This document shows, in pieces, positions 18,601 to 27,167 of a DNA stretch of 64,000 nucleotides. The DNA lies in NCBI RefSeq assembly GCF_001922575.1, contig NZ_MRCI01000002.1, positions 248,001-312,000 of the forward strand, given 5' to 3'. Source of the stretch: Neptunomonas phycophila (lineage in GTDB: Bacteria > Pseudomonadota > Gammaproteobacteria > Pseudomonadales > Balneatricaceae). The notes under the pieces are model-generated. The model did no database searches. It saw nothing but the letters and a program-made list of their open reading frames with translations, and was not told the origin of the DNA. The stretch's first letter is position 1; each line of letters opens with the position of its first letter. Both the position numbers and the translations under genes were made by a program.

Positions 18601-20198
18601 TCATTGGTTACAACCACATGCGGGATTAATAGCTTAGTGGCTTCGCTAATGATGATATCTTGCAGATAACTCAACGCGGTTTTTTTGTTAGCGTTTTCCA
18701 GCTTAGGTTTTGAAGGGCTATTCTTGGTCGGTTTTAGATTAGTGAGCGCATAAGCTGATTTGTCTATGGTGACTTTTTTGAAAATTTTGCTTGATTTGTC
18801 GATAGTTGAAAATAGCTCTATACCGGCTGGAATGTTCTCCGAATTACCTAGGAACAATAACCCTCCTGGTTTTAACGCATAATGCAAAACCGGAAAAACA
18901 TATTCTTGAGCTTCGTTAGTAAAATAAATGAGTAAATTACGACAAATGACTAAATCTGAATTGCGAAATGGGGGATCAGATAATAAGTTATGAAATGAAA
19001 AAACAATGCTTTCTCGTAGAACTTTACGTGCTTCAAACTGATTGTCAGAAAACTTAAAGTATTTATTTAGAATCGTTTTATGAACGCCTTCTAAAGAAAT
19101 ACTGCTGTAAATTCCTCGACGCGCTTTTGATAGCGCATCGTCATCAATATCGGTCGCGAAAATTTGAATATTAATCCACTGTTCGCGCTCATCTAATAGT
19201 TCTTTTAATAAAATGAGTATAGAGTAAGTTTCCTCTCCGGTTGAGCAGCCAGGAATCCAAATCCGCACTTCTTTTAAGTCTGGGTTGCGGTCTAAATAGT
19301 TTGCGAAAGCTCTTCTCAAGCCGGTGAACGATTCTGTGTCGCGAAAAAAGCGGGTGACTCCAATAAGGATGTCCTTATATAAAGCAGACACTTCTTCGGC
19401 ATTGTTTTCGAGTAGCGCTAAGTATTCGGTGAGGGTAGCAGACTTAGTCGCTAATATTCGGCGTTCAATTCGACGATTTATTGTATTTCTTTTGTAGGAG
19501 GAAAAGTCAACGCGCCGGTGTTGGTAAAGTAATTCAAAAATCCTGTCTAGCTCACTTGGTTGGCTGTTTGCTGAGTAACGGAGCAAAACCTTGTCGCGTG
19601 GCATATTTTGTAAAGCAAGGAGCTCTTTACCAATTTCTAAGGGTTTTAAAACCATATCTACATTACAGCTATCAATAGCGGCTTTGGGCATTCCGTCATA
19701 CTTAGCATCTGCAGGATCTTGCACCATAGTAATGCCTCCTGCCGCGTTAATCGCTCTTATGCCTTGTGCCCCATCGGTACCTGTGCCGGATAAAATAATT
19801 CCAATGGCATGTTCTTTTTTAAACTCGGCGATTGAGCTAAATAGGTGATTTATTGAAGGCTTAGGGCCAAACGTGGTTAGATCTCGATCTGTTAAGATAA
19901 TCTCAAAATTAGCGTTAATTTCGATATTTCTGTTTGGAGGCGTTACGTAGATGGTATCTGCTTGTATCGCGAGTCCATGGACCGCGTCGGTTACGGTAAG
20001 CTCTGTCTCCCGGGTGAGTAACTCTACCAGCATTGTTTTATGGGCAGGGCTGAGATGTTGAGCAATTAAAAAGCCCATTTTTAAACCATGCGGCAGGCCT
20101 CGGATAAACCGTGTTAGTGCTTCTAAACCACCAGCGCTTGCCCCAATCCCGACTAAGGTAATTTCTTCATCTTTTGACCCATTTATCCCGGTAGCCAT
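15615..20198 (-). CDS. CheB-CheR-PAS3-GGDEF-EAL fusion protein
   Basis: This 1527-residue soluble protein carries, in order, CheB methylesterase (12-190; Ser21 in GASAGG, AQHLS, GTGTDG), CheR methyltransferase (205-475; SAM motif GCSTGEE), a linker, and a coiled coil of NEELQ heptads (650-720). Then come three PAS domains (733, 859, 981 onward), GGDEF (1095-1255; intact GGDEF with RxxD inhibitory site RKQD) and EAL (1290-1525; EAL, DDFGTGYS, EGIET, QGYL). All catalytic motifs look intact. I chose the ATG at 20198, preceded by GGAG. The frame is open to 20258 but lacks a site there. It sits behind the kinase operon in the same direction, 87 bases away. Confidence 0.95.
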   Translation of the reverse strand: MATGINGSKDEEITLVGIGASAGGLEALTRFIRGLPHGLKMGFLIAQHLSPAHKTMLVELLTRETELTVTDAVHGLAIQADTIYVTPPNRNIEINANFEIILTDRDLTTFGPKPSINHLFSSIAEFKKEHAIGIILSGTGTDGAQGIRAINAAGGITMVQDPADAKYDGMPKAAIDSCNVDMVLKPLEIGKELLALQNMPRDKVLLRYSANSQPSELDRIFELLYQHRRVDFSSYKRNTINRRIERRILATKSATLTEYLALLENNAEEVSALYKDILIGVTRFFRDTESFTGLRRAFANYLDRNPDLKEVRIWIPGCSTGEETYSILILLKELLDEREQWINIQIFATDIDDDALSKARRGIYSSISLEGVHKTILNKYFKFSDNQFEARKVLRESIVFSFHNLLSDPPFRNSDLVICRNLLIYFTNEAQEYVFPVLHYALKPGGLLFLGNSENIPAGIELFSTIDKSSKIFKKVTIDKSAYALTNLKPTKNSPSKPKLENANKKTALSYLQDIIISEATKLLIPHVVVTNENMDVIFKKGDIDFLTLPDGYVSYNLYKMTSPSIAVEVRKTVHQALKTEQVSSSRYFSFTGSTNESRFIKAHVVPYLQHSQPMFVIYFQQVNLSELPYIDVEKLDSTATPDNLLQLELTHTREHLQTLVEELETSNEELQSLNEELQSSNEELQSTNEEMETSNEELQATNEELQAAYAELKDMFDNKAKMEQQLNHLNQRYESLLDNVNDAIVLTDIDGNILKTNASMVAIAQLPQSTLLKQNWHDIICKLPPDKNESHLDQLLTNKKYGPYQAVIHVNNEKKILKITDYLSTGQESDMKIWSFAQDVTESYKVLAELKLSNQKYQTTFEQANIGIAHVGLQGEWLSVNSKLCEMLGYSLDEFMTLTFQEITHTEDLEADLELLNQLLAGDITHYSMEKRYLKKDGHIIWIHLSVALVRDDENKPLFFISVIQNIDQSKRYISELEQAKVVLDSTQEAILITDLDLNIIKLNSAFEIMTGYKKDDVIGKGISLLFSKDINERLLEEISNKLPTRGQWSGEVVSKHQCDELFPVYMNINAVKNSRDEVMRYVVTMTDITALKNSQEEITYLANHDVLTSLPNRSLLTDRLNHAIANSKRNGQILAILFIDLDRFKIINDSSGHQVGDNVLKVIAKRLTNALRKQDTIARIGGDEFVALLEGIDSPLSAGKIAQGLIQQLSQPVEVGSQSFKLGGSVGISIYPNDGMTSDDLLRQADIAMYDAKEKGGSRFCFSSQDISSSALERATLENSIRKALKDNEFEVFYQPIIDLQTGEVDSLEALIRWNQPEMGQIMPSKFIPIAEQSDLIISISEYVIHTVIKDLLEIGDRYKGTVSINLSAKDFENEGFYRWFAGIVNNYNFPVERLKFELTEGLIVPENDDFQYKYKRFDRLGVKLVIDDFGTGYSNLLYLRKMPFNSLKVDKGFIADIGSSKSSEEIIKASIAMAKALNLLVVAEGIETEEQYIFLKENGCDYGQGYLLAIPLPIEACLEKMNKN

Positions 20199-20489
20199 TC
20201 GTAGTACTCCGTTACGTAACCTAATAGCTATAGCTTTTATAATATGCTGAAAATACACAGTCGTTTAATTGAAGGTAAAGATCAGCTTTTTTAATTGTTC
20301 TATCTGCTAGTATACTTTTGTATGGGTAGACTAGATCTTTATGTATAGAGCTAAAGGGTTGAGCGCCATATATAGTGTAACTATAGCTAAGCCCTATAAA
20401 AGAACAAGAATTGAATCATCTCAGAGGAAGGGTGGGGGGCTTAGGAAGTGAGGGAATACACTTATTTGAGAATTCAACAAAAGGAGAAT
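20199..20489. other. Intergenic region upstream of the CheBR fusion gene
   Basis: This stretch separates the fusion gene start from the rhlE end and should hold the fusion gene's promoter. A long imperfect dyad lies at 20355-20395: AGGGTTGAGC pairs with GCTAAGCCCT, and TATAGT with ACTATA around a GTA centre. No -35/-10 pair is clear enough to call. Confidence 0.4.
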
Positions 20490-20514
20490 CCGTGGTTACC
20501 GGTGGTAACCACGG
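20490..20514. terminator. Strong hairpin downstream of rhlE
   Basis: This is a perfect 11-bp inverted repeat (CCGTGGTTACC / GGTAACCACGG) with a 3-base loop, 38 bases past the rhlE stop. On the minus strand it is followed by ATTCTCCTTTTG, only a weak U tract, so termination is likely but not certain. Confidence 0.55.
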
Positions 20515-20552
20515 AAGTGGTTCACGTGATGTTCTCAGAAATACGTCAGGCC

Positions 20553-21887
20553 TTACGATTTAGCAGCTGTCGTACTTGTGCGTGGTTTCCTAAAACGACG
20601 CTTTCTATCGCCTTGCGCCGGTTTGTTTGAGTTGCCGTTTTGGGCCTGTGCTCGGTTCCCTTGATTGGGAGACGATGTGTTTTTTGATGGATCTTTAGGC
20701 TTCTTAGGTTTTTTGGCACCTGCCGGCGGGCGCAGACGAGATTCAGGCAATCTTTCGTCAGGCTCAAACCCTTTAATAATCTCACGCGGGATAATCTTTT
20801 GCGTCAGCCGTTCAATATCAGAAAGTAACTTAAACTCTTCGGCAGAGACTAACGATACGGCTTTACCAACAGCACCAGCGCGGCCTGTGCGACCAATGCG
20901 GTGTACGTAGTCTTCGGATACATTGGGCAAATCAAAGTTGACTACTTGCGGCAATTGGTCGATGTCGATTCCGCGAGCGGCGATATCTGTGGCGACCAGT
21001 ACCTGAACTCGGCCATCTTTGAAATCTGATAATGCACGTGTTCGGGCGCCTTGGCTTTTGTTGCCATGAATCGCTGCAGAAGGGATGCTTTTCTTAATAA
21101 GAAAACGTGCTAATCGATCTGCACCATGTTTGGTTCGGCTAAAAACGAGTACCTGAGACCACTGATTTTGCTTAATTAAGTGGGCAAGTAATTGAGATTT
21201 GTCGGGTTTGTCGACTGGATGTATGCACTGCTCGACAGAAGCCGCCGTTGCATTTCGTGGTGTGACGGATATTTCAATAGGGTCGTTGATAATGCCTTTA
21301 GCCAGAGCGCGAATATCTTCAGAAAATGTGGCTGAAAATAGTAGGTTTTGACGCTGTTTGGGTAATAAGGTCATGATACGGCGTATATCATGAATAAAAC
21401 CCATGTCTAGCATGCGGTCGGCTTCATCCAGTACCAATATTTCCAGCTGGTTGAATTTAACCGCTTTTTGATTGTACAAGTCGATTAGGCGACCAGGCGT
21501 TGCGATTAAAATGTCGCAGCCTTTACGCAATTGCATCATTTGAGGGTTGATGCCAACACCGCCGAAGACGATTTGAGACCTCAGGGGTAGGTGTTTTCCG
21601 TATTTTGCAACGTTTTCACCGACTTGAGCAGCGAGTTCGCGGGTCGGCGTGAGTACTAAGGCGCGAATATGGTTGGGTGCCGCTTTGGTGCCTCGGCTTA
21701 ATAGCTCTAGAACGGGCAGGGTGAAGCCTGCTGTTTTGCCTGTCCCTGTTTGCGCTGCAGCCATCACGTCTTTTCCGTTTAGAACGGCTGGTATCGCTTG
21801 TGCTTGGATCGGGGATGGCGTGTTATATCCTTGTTCTGCAACGGCTTGTAATATAGGTGCAGAAAGTCCAAGGGAATCAAAACTCAT
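20553..21887 (-). CDS. rhlE: DEAD-box ATP-dependent RNA helicase RhlE
   Basis: This 444-residue helicase has the full motif set: Q motif ([10 protein letters not shown] ... [11 protein letters not shown]), AQTGTGKT (I), TPTRELAAQ (Ia), ATPGRL (Ib), DEAD (II), SAT (III), [11 protein letters not shown] (V) and [10 protein letters not shown] (VI). After residue 365 comes a basic low-complexity tail rich in K, P, N and R, typical of RhlE and used for RNA binding. It unwinds RNA in ribosome assembly or RNA decay, often at low temperature. The ATG at 21887 has no strong ribosome binding site. A hairpin lies downstream. Confidence 0.95.
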   Translation of the reverse strand: MSFDSLGLSAPILQAVAEQGYNTPSPIQAQAIPAVLNGKDVMAAAQTGTGKTAGFTLPVLELLSRGTKAAPNHIRALVLTPTRELAAQVGENVAKYGKHLPLRSQIVFGGVGINPQMMQLRKGCDILIATPGRLIDLYNQKAVKFNQLEILVLDEADRMLDMGFIHDIRRIMTLLPKQRQNLLFSATFSEDIRALAKGIINDPIEISVTPRNATAASVEQCIHPVDKPDKSQLLAHLIKQNQWSQVLVFSRTKHGADRLARFLIKKSIPSAAIHGNKSQGARTRALSDFKDGRVQVLVATDIAARGIDIDQLPQVVNFDLPNVSEDYVHRIGRTGRAGAVGKAVSLVSAEEFKLLSDIERLTQKIIPREIIKGFEPDERLPESRLRPPAGAKKPKKPKDPSKNTSSPNQGNRAQAQNGNSNKPAQGDRKRRFRKPRTSTTAAKS

Positions 21888-22055
21888 AGTTGTGTGTTCT
21901 CACAGTGTTGTCATGGAGGGCATAGCCGCCCATTACCGCAGTAGGAACTGGGAGAGCAGCAAAATAAATCGATCGCCAGGCTAAGGTTTTAAGCCTAGGG
22001 GTATAAGATGGCGAGCAGAAAGTGTGGCCATTCTATAGGAGAGCAGGGAGGAATA

Positions 22056-22080
22056 CAAAGCGGCATTCATAGCCGCTTTG
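22056..22080. terminator. Hairpin downstream of the ParA-like gene
   Basis: A perfect 9-bp stem (CAAAGCGGC / GCCGCTTTG) with a 7-base loop lies 13 bases past the stop at 22093. On the minus strand it is followed by TATTCC, so the U tract is poor. Confidence 0.55.
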
Positions 22081-22092
22081 TCGATAAGGGAA

Positions 22093-22797
22093 TTATTCTA
22101 CATAGGTGTCGGGAAGTTGATCAAACACATGCTTGAATGCTGAATAGGCTTTGTTTTGCCAAACACGTACACGCTGGCGTTCCATCATACCGAGGTGTCC
22201 CTCACCCTCTTTTACGTGGGCCGCGGCCCAAAAACTAAAACTCTGTTTGTCTATTTTACGCATGGTAGGCGAGTGCAGTGCTGGCAAGTCGATCATCATT
22301 ACGTTGTCGTAACTAGCCCCGGCCAATTGGTCGAGGTGGCTGAAGTCTGAACCTCTCCCTTGGTTTTTAACCACAATACATGTCATGCGGTTTTGGTATT
22401 TAGTTAGGAACTGGTCTAACAGTAACGTTGAATCACGCCCATCATCAACAACGTACCAAAAAACGAGGGTTACGCCCGTTTCGTCGCACATTTCTAATAC
22501 GCCATTTTCTTCCATCCAGCGCTCAAGGAAGCGTTCGCTTTGAGCGGGTAGGTCGATCAAAACTTGTTGGTCGTTTTCGATAGCTTTTTCCATGATCTGA
22601 TCAGCACTTTCGAACTGATCAAGATTTACCGCATTTGTGTAGTCACTGTAAGAGCGCGTCAGCGTGCTGTGAGACTGATCAGCATCCAATGCCGTAAAAG
22701 GGAGAGATTGATCTAAAAAATATTGTGACAACAAGCGTGAAACGACCGATTTACCCACGCCGCCTTTTTCGCCACCCACTAAATGAATAATGCTCAT
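22093..22797 (-). CDS. ParA/MinD-superfamily P-loop ATPase
   Basis: This 234-residue protein starts with a deviant Walker A GGEKGGVGKS and has the second signature DADQSHS and Walker B-like QVLIDLPA. It is a short ParA-superfamily ATPase, similar in layout to TraL or MobD-type proteins of plasmids. I see no ParB partner or parS-like repeats nearby, so a chromosome-partition role is doubtful. I chose the ATG at 22797, with AAAGGA about 12 bases upstream; the open frame extends 33 codons further without support. A small unknown gene lies 148 bases upstream in the same direction. What it positions or activates is unknown. Confidence 0.85.
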   Translation of the reverse strand: MSIIHLVGGEKGGVGKSVVSRLLSQYFLDQSLPFTALDADQSHSTLTRSYSDYTNAVNLDQFESADQIMEKAIENDQQVLIDLPAQSERFLERWMEENGVLEMCDETGVTLVFWYVVDDGRDSTLLLDQFLTKYQNRMTCIVVKNQGRGSDFSHLDQLAGASYDNVMMIDLPALHSPTMRKIDKQSFSFWAAAHVKEGEGHLGMMERQRVRVWQNKAYSAFKHVFDQLPDTYVE

Positions 22798-22945
22798 CTG
22801 ACTATAAATCCTTTCTGTGGATTGCACGCAATCCTTTGTTGTTCCAAAAGTATACCGACAGATTATGACAGTAAACTGACCGTATAGGGATTTCAAATGA
22901 AAGCTGTGTTGGTTAGACCAAATAGAAGGCTAAATGCTAGCTAAC

Positions 22946-23164
22946 CTACTCACCGTGGCGTAGAGCTATCCAATTTTTAAGAAAATAAGTTAAGTCGCTG
23001 GAATAGTGTAAAAGATAATCCAGAGCGTTTTTGCGTTGTTGTGTTAAATGCCTTTGGTGTAGGTTTTTAATAGCAAAAAGAGAAACGCAAATATTGGCGT
23101 GTTGGGAGTCTAGTGTTTCCTGAAGTATTGCTAATAGATCCGAACATTCACGGTCGTCACTCAT
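22946..23164 (-). CDS. Small hypothetical protein
   Basis: This is a 72-residue acidic-then-helical protein (MSDDRECSDLL ... HLTQQRKNAL ... LKNWIALRHGE) with no membrane segment or recognised motif. It starts at an ATG without a clear ribosome binding site. It lies just upstream of the ParA-like gene on the same strand and might share its transcript. Codon use looks ordinary, but evidence that it is translated is limited. Confidence 0.5.
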   Translation of the reverse strand: MSDDRECSDLLAILQETLDSQHANICVSLFAIKNLHQRHLTQQRKNALDYLLHYSSDLTYFLKNWIALRHGE

Positions 23165-23287
23165 TAAGACTTGTTTTATCTATGTGGGGAAGGCCATAAG
23201 CAAAAACCGGCATCGGGGTCTACAATAACTGTAACGCTCCAATTAATAATCACTTTTTTAGAAAGTCAGTAGAGATTCCCTAACTAT

Positions 23288-25117
23288 ATGAATAAATGGG
23301 GTCATGTTTTCATCACACTTTGCTTGGTTTTGAGTGCAGTATTTCCCGCGTTTGCGGATGTGGTGTTGGATGAAGACTTTAAGCATCAGCAGCTTGGCAT
23401 TGGCGGCCAGTATTTTGAAGATAAAACCGCTCAACGAACTTATGACGAGATGTTGCAAGAGGATCTTTGGAAGGTCTCAGGAAGCAATGGCTTAAGTTTT
23501 GGGTTTACTACATCCGCGTTTTGGATAAAAACAAAAGTAGTTAACCCATTAGATAAGCATCGACTACTCTACCTTCAGGTTGATAACCCTTTTTTAGATG
23601 ATATACAGGTTTACTTTGTTAGCGAAACGGGTGTTGAGTCCCTTTTTACAGGGGATACGATTCCGGTTGGTCAACGACCTGTCCGTCACACTCAGCACCT
23701 AATTCCTTTTTATGTAAACCCTACAGAACAGATCGAATTGTATGTTCGTGTTCAATCTAAAGGCGCTATGCAAATCCCCTTAGCTATTTGGGATAGTCAA
23801 TCGTTTGTCGAGTCTGATCATTTAAGTAGCTTGTTATATGGCCTTTTTTTCGGGCTGCTATTGACCATTAGTGTCTATCACTTCTTTTTATTTATATCGA
23901 TTAAAGAAAGAGCTTACCTTAACTACTCGCTGTTCTACTTAAGCTTATTGGGGGTCTATGCCTGTTTGAATGGCATACCCGGAGTCTTTTTTTGGCCTAT
24001 GAGCCCACGTGTTTCCGATACTTTCTTAATTATGTGTATGGGCCTAAGTATTTACTTCCCTTGCATGTTTGCATTTGAAGTACTGGCTGTTAAAACCTCA
24101 AGACCAACCTTAGGCTTTACGATGAGGTGTTTTGGCTTTGCGGGTTTATTCATAGCTTGTATCGCGTCTTTTCTGCCTTACGTGTTTGCTTTAAAACTGT
24201 TGCTAGCGGCTGTTCTTTGCTCAATCGTCATTAATTTTATGGTGTATATCGTTCGTTTTCTTGATGGTTATCCTCCCGCTAAATACATGCTGATGTCAGT
24301 TTTTTTTGCGTCCATTGGTTTAGGGGTGACTGTTTTTGTAAAAGTGGGCGCGCTGCCTAGCAATTTTTTTACTGAAAATGCCTTGTCTATTGGTGTTAGT
24401 TTTATGGCCATGTTGCACGCCTTTGCTCTGTCTCAACGTATTAATATGAATAGAGCCGAGCTTGCGTTGGTTCATAAAGCGTTATTAGATGCTAAGCAAA
24501 AAGCGAATGAGGATTTAGATCATTTAGTACAAGCTCGAACTTATGAGCTGGAGCAGGTGAATGAAAAACTTAAGTTACTCAGCACCACAGATCCATTAAC
24601 TAAACTGGGAAATAGACGTTATTTTGATGAGTTATATAGGCTTGCTTTTAGGCAATGCCATCGAGAAAAAGAACCCATCTCGTTACTCTTATTAGATATA
24701 GATCATTTTAAACATATCAACGATACCTATGGTCATCAGTTTGGAGATGCCTGTTTGATCGAGGCCGCTAAACATATTTTAAGTTGTGTCCGGCGACCAC
24801 AAGATACAGTTGCACGATATGGCGGAGAGGAGTTTGTGGTTTTGTTACCTAATACGGCATTGGATGGAGCCGTATGTATCGCTGAGCTGATTGTAGGACG
24901 TTTTCGCGAAGCTAAGATTTTTTATGCGGGCGCCGAAATCATGATGACAGTAAGTATTGGGGTTGTAAGTGTAATCCCCTGTGCAGATTTGAATGAGGAT
25001 CACTTGCTTAGCAAGGCGGATAAGTTGCTGTACCGCGCTAAGAAAAATGGCCGAAACCGGGTTGAGTGGGAACCACCCAGCCAACCCGAAGAGAGCTTTA
25101 CACTTGATTTGAATTAG
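23288..25117 (+). CDS. 7TMR-DISM diguanylate cyclase
   Basis: This 609-residue protein has a signal peptide (about 1-23) and a periplasmic DISMED2-type beta domain (about 30-165, [27 protein letters not shown]). Seven membrane helices follow (about 185-385), then a short coiled coil and a C-terminal GGDEF domain (about 435-595). The active site is GGEEF near residue 513, preceded at five residues by the inhibitory site RPQD, so it should make cyclic-di-GMP with product feedback. No EAL domain is present. The 7TM-DISM module senses unknown, possibly carbohydrate, ligands. Its 3' end overlaps the convergent SDR gene by 4 bases. Confidence 0.95.
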   Translation: MNKWGHVFITLCLVLSAVFPAFADVVLDEDFKHQQLGIGGQYFEDKTAQRTYDEMLQEDLWKVSGSNGLSFGFTTSAFWIKTKVVNPLDKHRLLYLQVDNPFLDDIQVYFVSETGVESLFTGDTIPVGQRPVRHTQHLIPFYVNPTEQIELYVRVQSKGAMQIPLAIWDSQSFVESDHLSSLLYGLFFGLLLTISVYHFFLFISIKERAYLNYSLFYLSLLGVYACLNGIPGVFFWPMSPRVSDTFLIMCMGLSIYFPCMFAFEVLAVKTSRPTLGFTMRCFGFAGLFIACIASFLPYVFALKLLLAAVLCSIVINFMVYIVRFLDGYPPAKYMLMSVFFASIGLGVTVFVKVGALPSNFFTENALSIGVSFMAMLHAFALSQRINMNRAELALVHKALLDAKQKANEDLDHLVQARTYELEQVNEKLKLLSTTDPLTKLGNRRYFDELYRLAFRQCHREKEPISLLLLDIDHFKHINDTYGHQFGDACLIEAAKHILSCVRRPQDTVARYGGEEFVVLLPNTALDGAVCIAELIVGRFREAKIFYAGAEIMMTVSIGVVSVIPCADLNEDHLLSKADKLLYRAKKNGRNRVEWEPPSQPEESFTLDLN

Positions 25118-25899
25118 ACGCTCTTAATTAAGCCGCCATCTACACGCATCATGCTGCCCGTAATATAGCCGGCGCGGTCACTGGCAAGGAATACGGCGGC
25201 GGCAGCAAATTCATCAGGCTTGCCGTAGCGGCCTGCAGGAATGGTTTTAAGTGATGCCTGCGTTACTGACTCCACAGAGGCTCCTGTGCGGGCCGCTTTG
25301 TTAGCGTCTAATACTTTGAGCCGGTCAGTATCAATACGCCCAGGCAGAATAGAATTGACGGTTATACCGTTGGCTGCTTCTTCATTGGATAGTGTTTTGG
25401 CCCAACCAATTACGCTTGCGCGTAATGTATTAGAAATACTTAAGTTGGGTATAGGTTGGATAACACCGTTCGACACCACGTTGATAACACGACCCCACTG
25501 ATTTTTGCGCATATGAGGTAATACCGCCTGGGTAATTTCAAAGGTCGACAACAGCATGGTATTAAAAGATGAGAGCCATTGCTCAGTGGTTGTTTCGCTG
25601 GTGGTTGAAGGCGGAGGCCCTCCACCGTTGTTGATGAGAATATCATACCCATCTTGAGCGCTTTTTAAGTTAGCTACTAGCTTTTCTCTAGCTTTTTTGG
25701 AGGATAAATCGACTACTAAATAGTTAGCACTACAACCTAATTCACTTAAGGATTCAGCTAATGACGCAAGTTTGTCTTCGCTGCGGCTGCATAGAGTAAC
25801 CTGTGCACCTTCCATCGCAAACTCAATGGCTATGGCGCGGCCTAAGCCAGTGCTGGCGCCAAAAATAAGTGCTTTTTTACCGGATAAACCTAAGTCCAT
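25114..25899 (-). CDS. SDR-family oxidoreductase
   Basis: This 261-residue short-chain dehydrogenase/reductase has the NAD(P) motif GASTGLG near residue 14 and the structural motif NNGGG (NNAG variant) near residue 88. The catalytic Ser is in NVVSNGV. In place of the usual YxxxK the region reads [17 protein letters not shown], so the catalytic tyrosine appears replaced. That puts it with the atypical 3-oxoacyl reductase-like group, and activity is uncertain. The ATG at 25899 has AGAGG upstream. The C terminus [10 protein letters not shown] is typical of the family. Confidence 0.88.
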   Translation of the reverse strand: MDLGLSGKKALIFGASTGLGRAIAIEFAMEGAQVTLCSRSEDKLASLAESLSELGCSANYLVVDLSSKKAREKLVANLKSAQDGYDILINNGGGPPPSTTSETTTEQWLSSFNTMLLSTFEITQAVLPHMRKNQWGRVINVVSNGVIQPIPNLSISNTLRASVIGWAKTLSNEEAANGITVNSILPGRIDTDRLKVLDANKAARTGASVESVTQASLKTIPAGRYGKPDEFAAAAVFLASDRAGYITGSMMRVDGGLIKSV

Positions 25900-26105
25900 A
25901 AAAACCTCTGCTCTGTATTTATTCATGTATTCTGTTATACGAGTCAGTTTGATTCAATCATAAAGCTAATCGAATTTTTGCGTTGCGCACGCAATTTGTT
26001 AGCTTGGCTGGGTGACAAGGCATAATGTATTGCTACGGTTCATAGTGACTTCATTTAATAAGCTGTACTATGGCCCCTAACTCCCCATAACCAAAATAAG
26101 CCATC

Positions 26106-27080
26106 ATGGATGTCAACATGTTGATATGGAAATTACGTAATTATATTGCCGATAAATTAAATATTACGGCATTGGCGGGCCGCCATTCAGAACTGCAGTT
26201 CTCTGATGATAAGCTAGTTTTTTTACCTGGATGCACGCTGAAAGGTATCCCCCCTGAAAAACGTGAAAACCCTTCTATATTTCTTCATATTCCTAAAACA
26301 GCAGGCAGCACTGTCATCGCTATACTGGAAGCCGAGATGATAGAAGCAAAGTCGGCGTATTCGCGAGCGGTTATTCAAGGTTATCGCCCGCCAATTGCTA
26401 TTATTCCAGGTTGGCAAGGTGCGTGGAGTAATGTCCAAGATCGTCCTGATCGTTATTTTGTAGATGCCGACCTTATTAGTGGGCATTTTCCGTTTGGTGT
26501 GCACTCTATTTTGGGCGGCCAATATAATTATTTCACCGTTGTGCGTGAGCCCATTGCTAGAGAGTTATCCACATTTAATTACCTTTACCAAACCGGTGCT
26601 ATTGAGAAAGATGATGATTTTACCGAGTTTGCTTTACGTATGGTGGATAACCCTCAAGTAAGAATGATTGCTGGAGCCTCATCGATGTCGGGGCCATGTG
26701 ATGAAGCGATGTATCAGCAAGCAATCCAGAATTTAGAATCGCACTTCAATCTGTATGGGCCATCTGAAAAAACAGACGAAGTCCTCAATGTACTAGTAAG
26801 CCTTTATGGCTGGCCGCCCGTGGCATATACCAGCTTCAATATAACGAAGAAGAAAATTGTTGATGTGATAGATGATAAGTTACGTCAGCAGCTTGCTGAA
26901 AAGCATCATTTTGATACGCGTTTGCATCATTACGTTTCAGCGCATTGGGAGCAGTTTAAAGCTGAGCATGTTGAAGCAGAGCATAGCCTTAAAGCCGGTG
27001 ACACGGTTATGCTGCTTGATAAGGATTTTCAAAAGACCAAAGGCTATCAAATGGTCGATTATGGCAAAATCAAAGCTTAG
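26106..27080 (+). CDS. Sulfotransferase-family protein
   Basis: This 324-residue protein resembles the Sulfotransfer_2 / heparan sulfate 2-O-sulfotransferase-like family. The PAPS 5'-phosphosulfate loop is FLHIPKTAGST (about residues 58-68). The 3'-phosphate site is VVREPIARELSTFNYL (about 145-160). An SGHFPFGVH motif lies between. It has no signal peptide or membrane segment. It would transfer sulfate from PAPS to a glycan or other hydroxyl acceptor; the acceptor is unknown, and no glycosyltransferases or PAPS genes are nearby. The ribosome binding site before the ATG is weak, and an ATG at 26118 is an alternative. A strong terminator follows. Confidence 0.85.
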   Translation: MDVNMLIWKLRNYIADKLNITALAGRHSELQFSDDKLVFLPGCTLKGIPPEKRENPSIFLHIPKTAGSTVIAILEAEMIEAKSAYSRAVIQGYRPPIAIIPGWQGAWSNVQDRPDRYFVDADLISGHFPFGVHSILGGQYNYFTVVREPIARELSTFNYLYQTGAIEKDDDFTEFALRMVDNPQVRMIAGASSMSGPCDEAMYQQAIQNLESHFNLYGPSEKTDEVLNVLVSLYGWPPVAYTSFNITKKKIVDVIDDKLRQQLAEKHHFDTRLHHYVSAHWEQFKAEHVEAEHSLKAGDTVMLLDKDFQKTKGYQMVDYGKIKA

Positions 27081-27093
27081 TGCTTTGAGCCAT

Positions 27094-27125
27094 TATAGGT
27101 ATAAAAAAATATAGGTATAAAAAAA
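27094..27125. repeat. Tandem 16-bp duplication before a terminator
   Basis: Two identical adjacent copies of TATAGGTATAAAAAAA (27094-27109 and 27110-27125) lie just before the terminator stem, with the second A run feeding into it. It looks like a recent slippage or duplication event. Confidence 0.85.
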
Positions 27126-27146
27126 CCGGCAGTTGCCGGTTTTTTT
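27121..27146. terminator. Bidirectional rho-independent terminator
   Basis: The stem ACCGGCA / TGCCGGT is flanked by an A run and a T run (TTTTTTT on the plus strand, TTTTTT on the minus). It serves both the sulfotransferase gene and the convergent valS. Confidence 0.92.
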
Positions 27147-27167
27147 AGGGAGCGTTAACGGGTAGCT

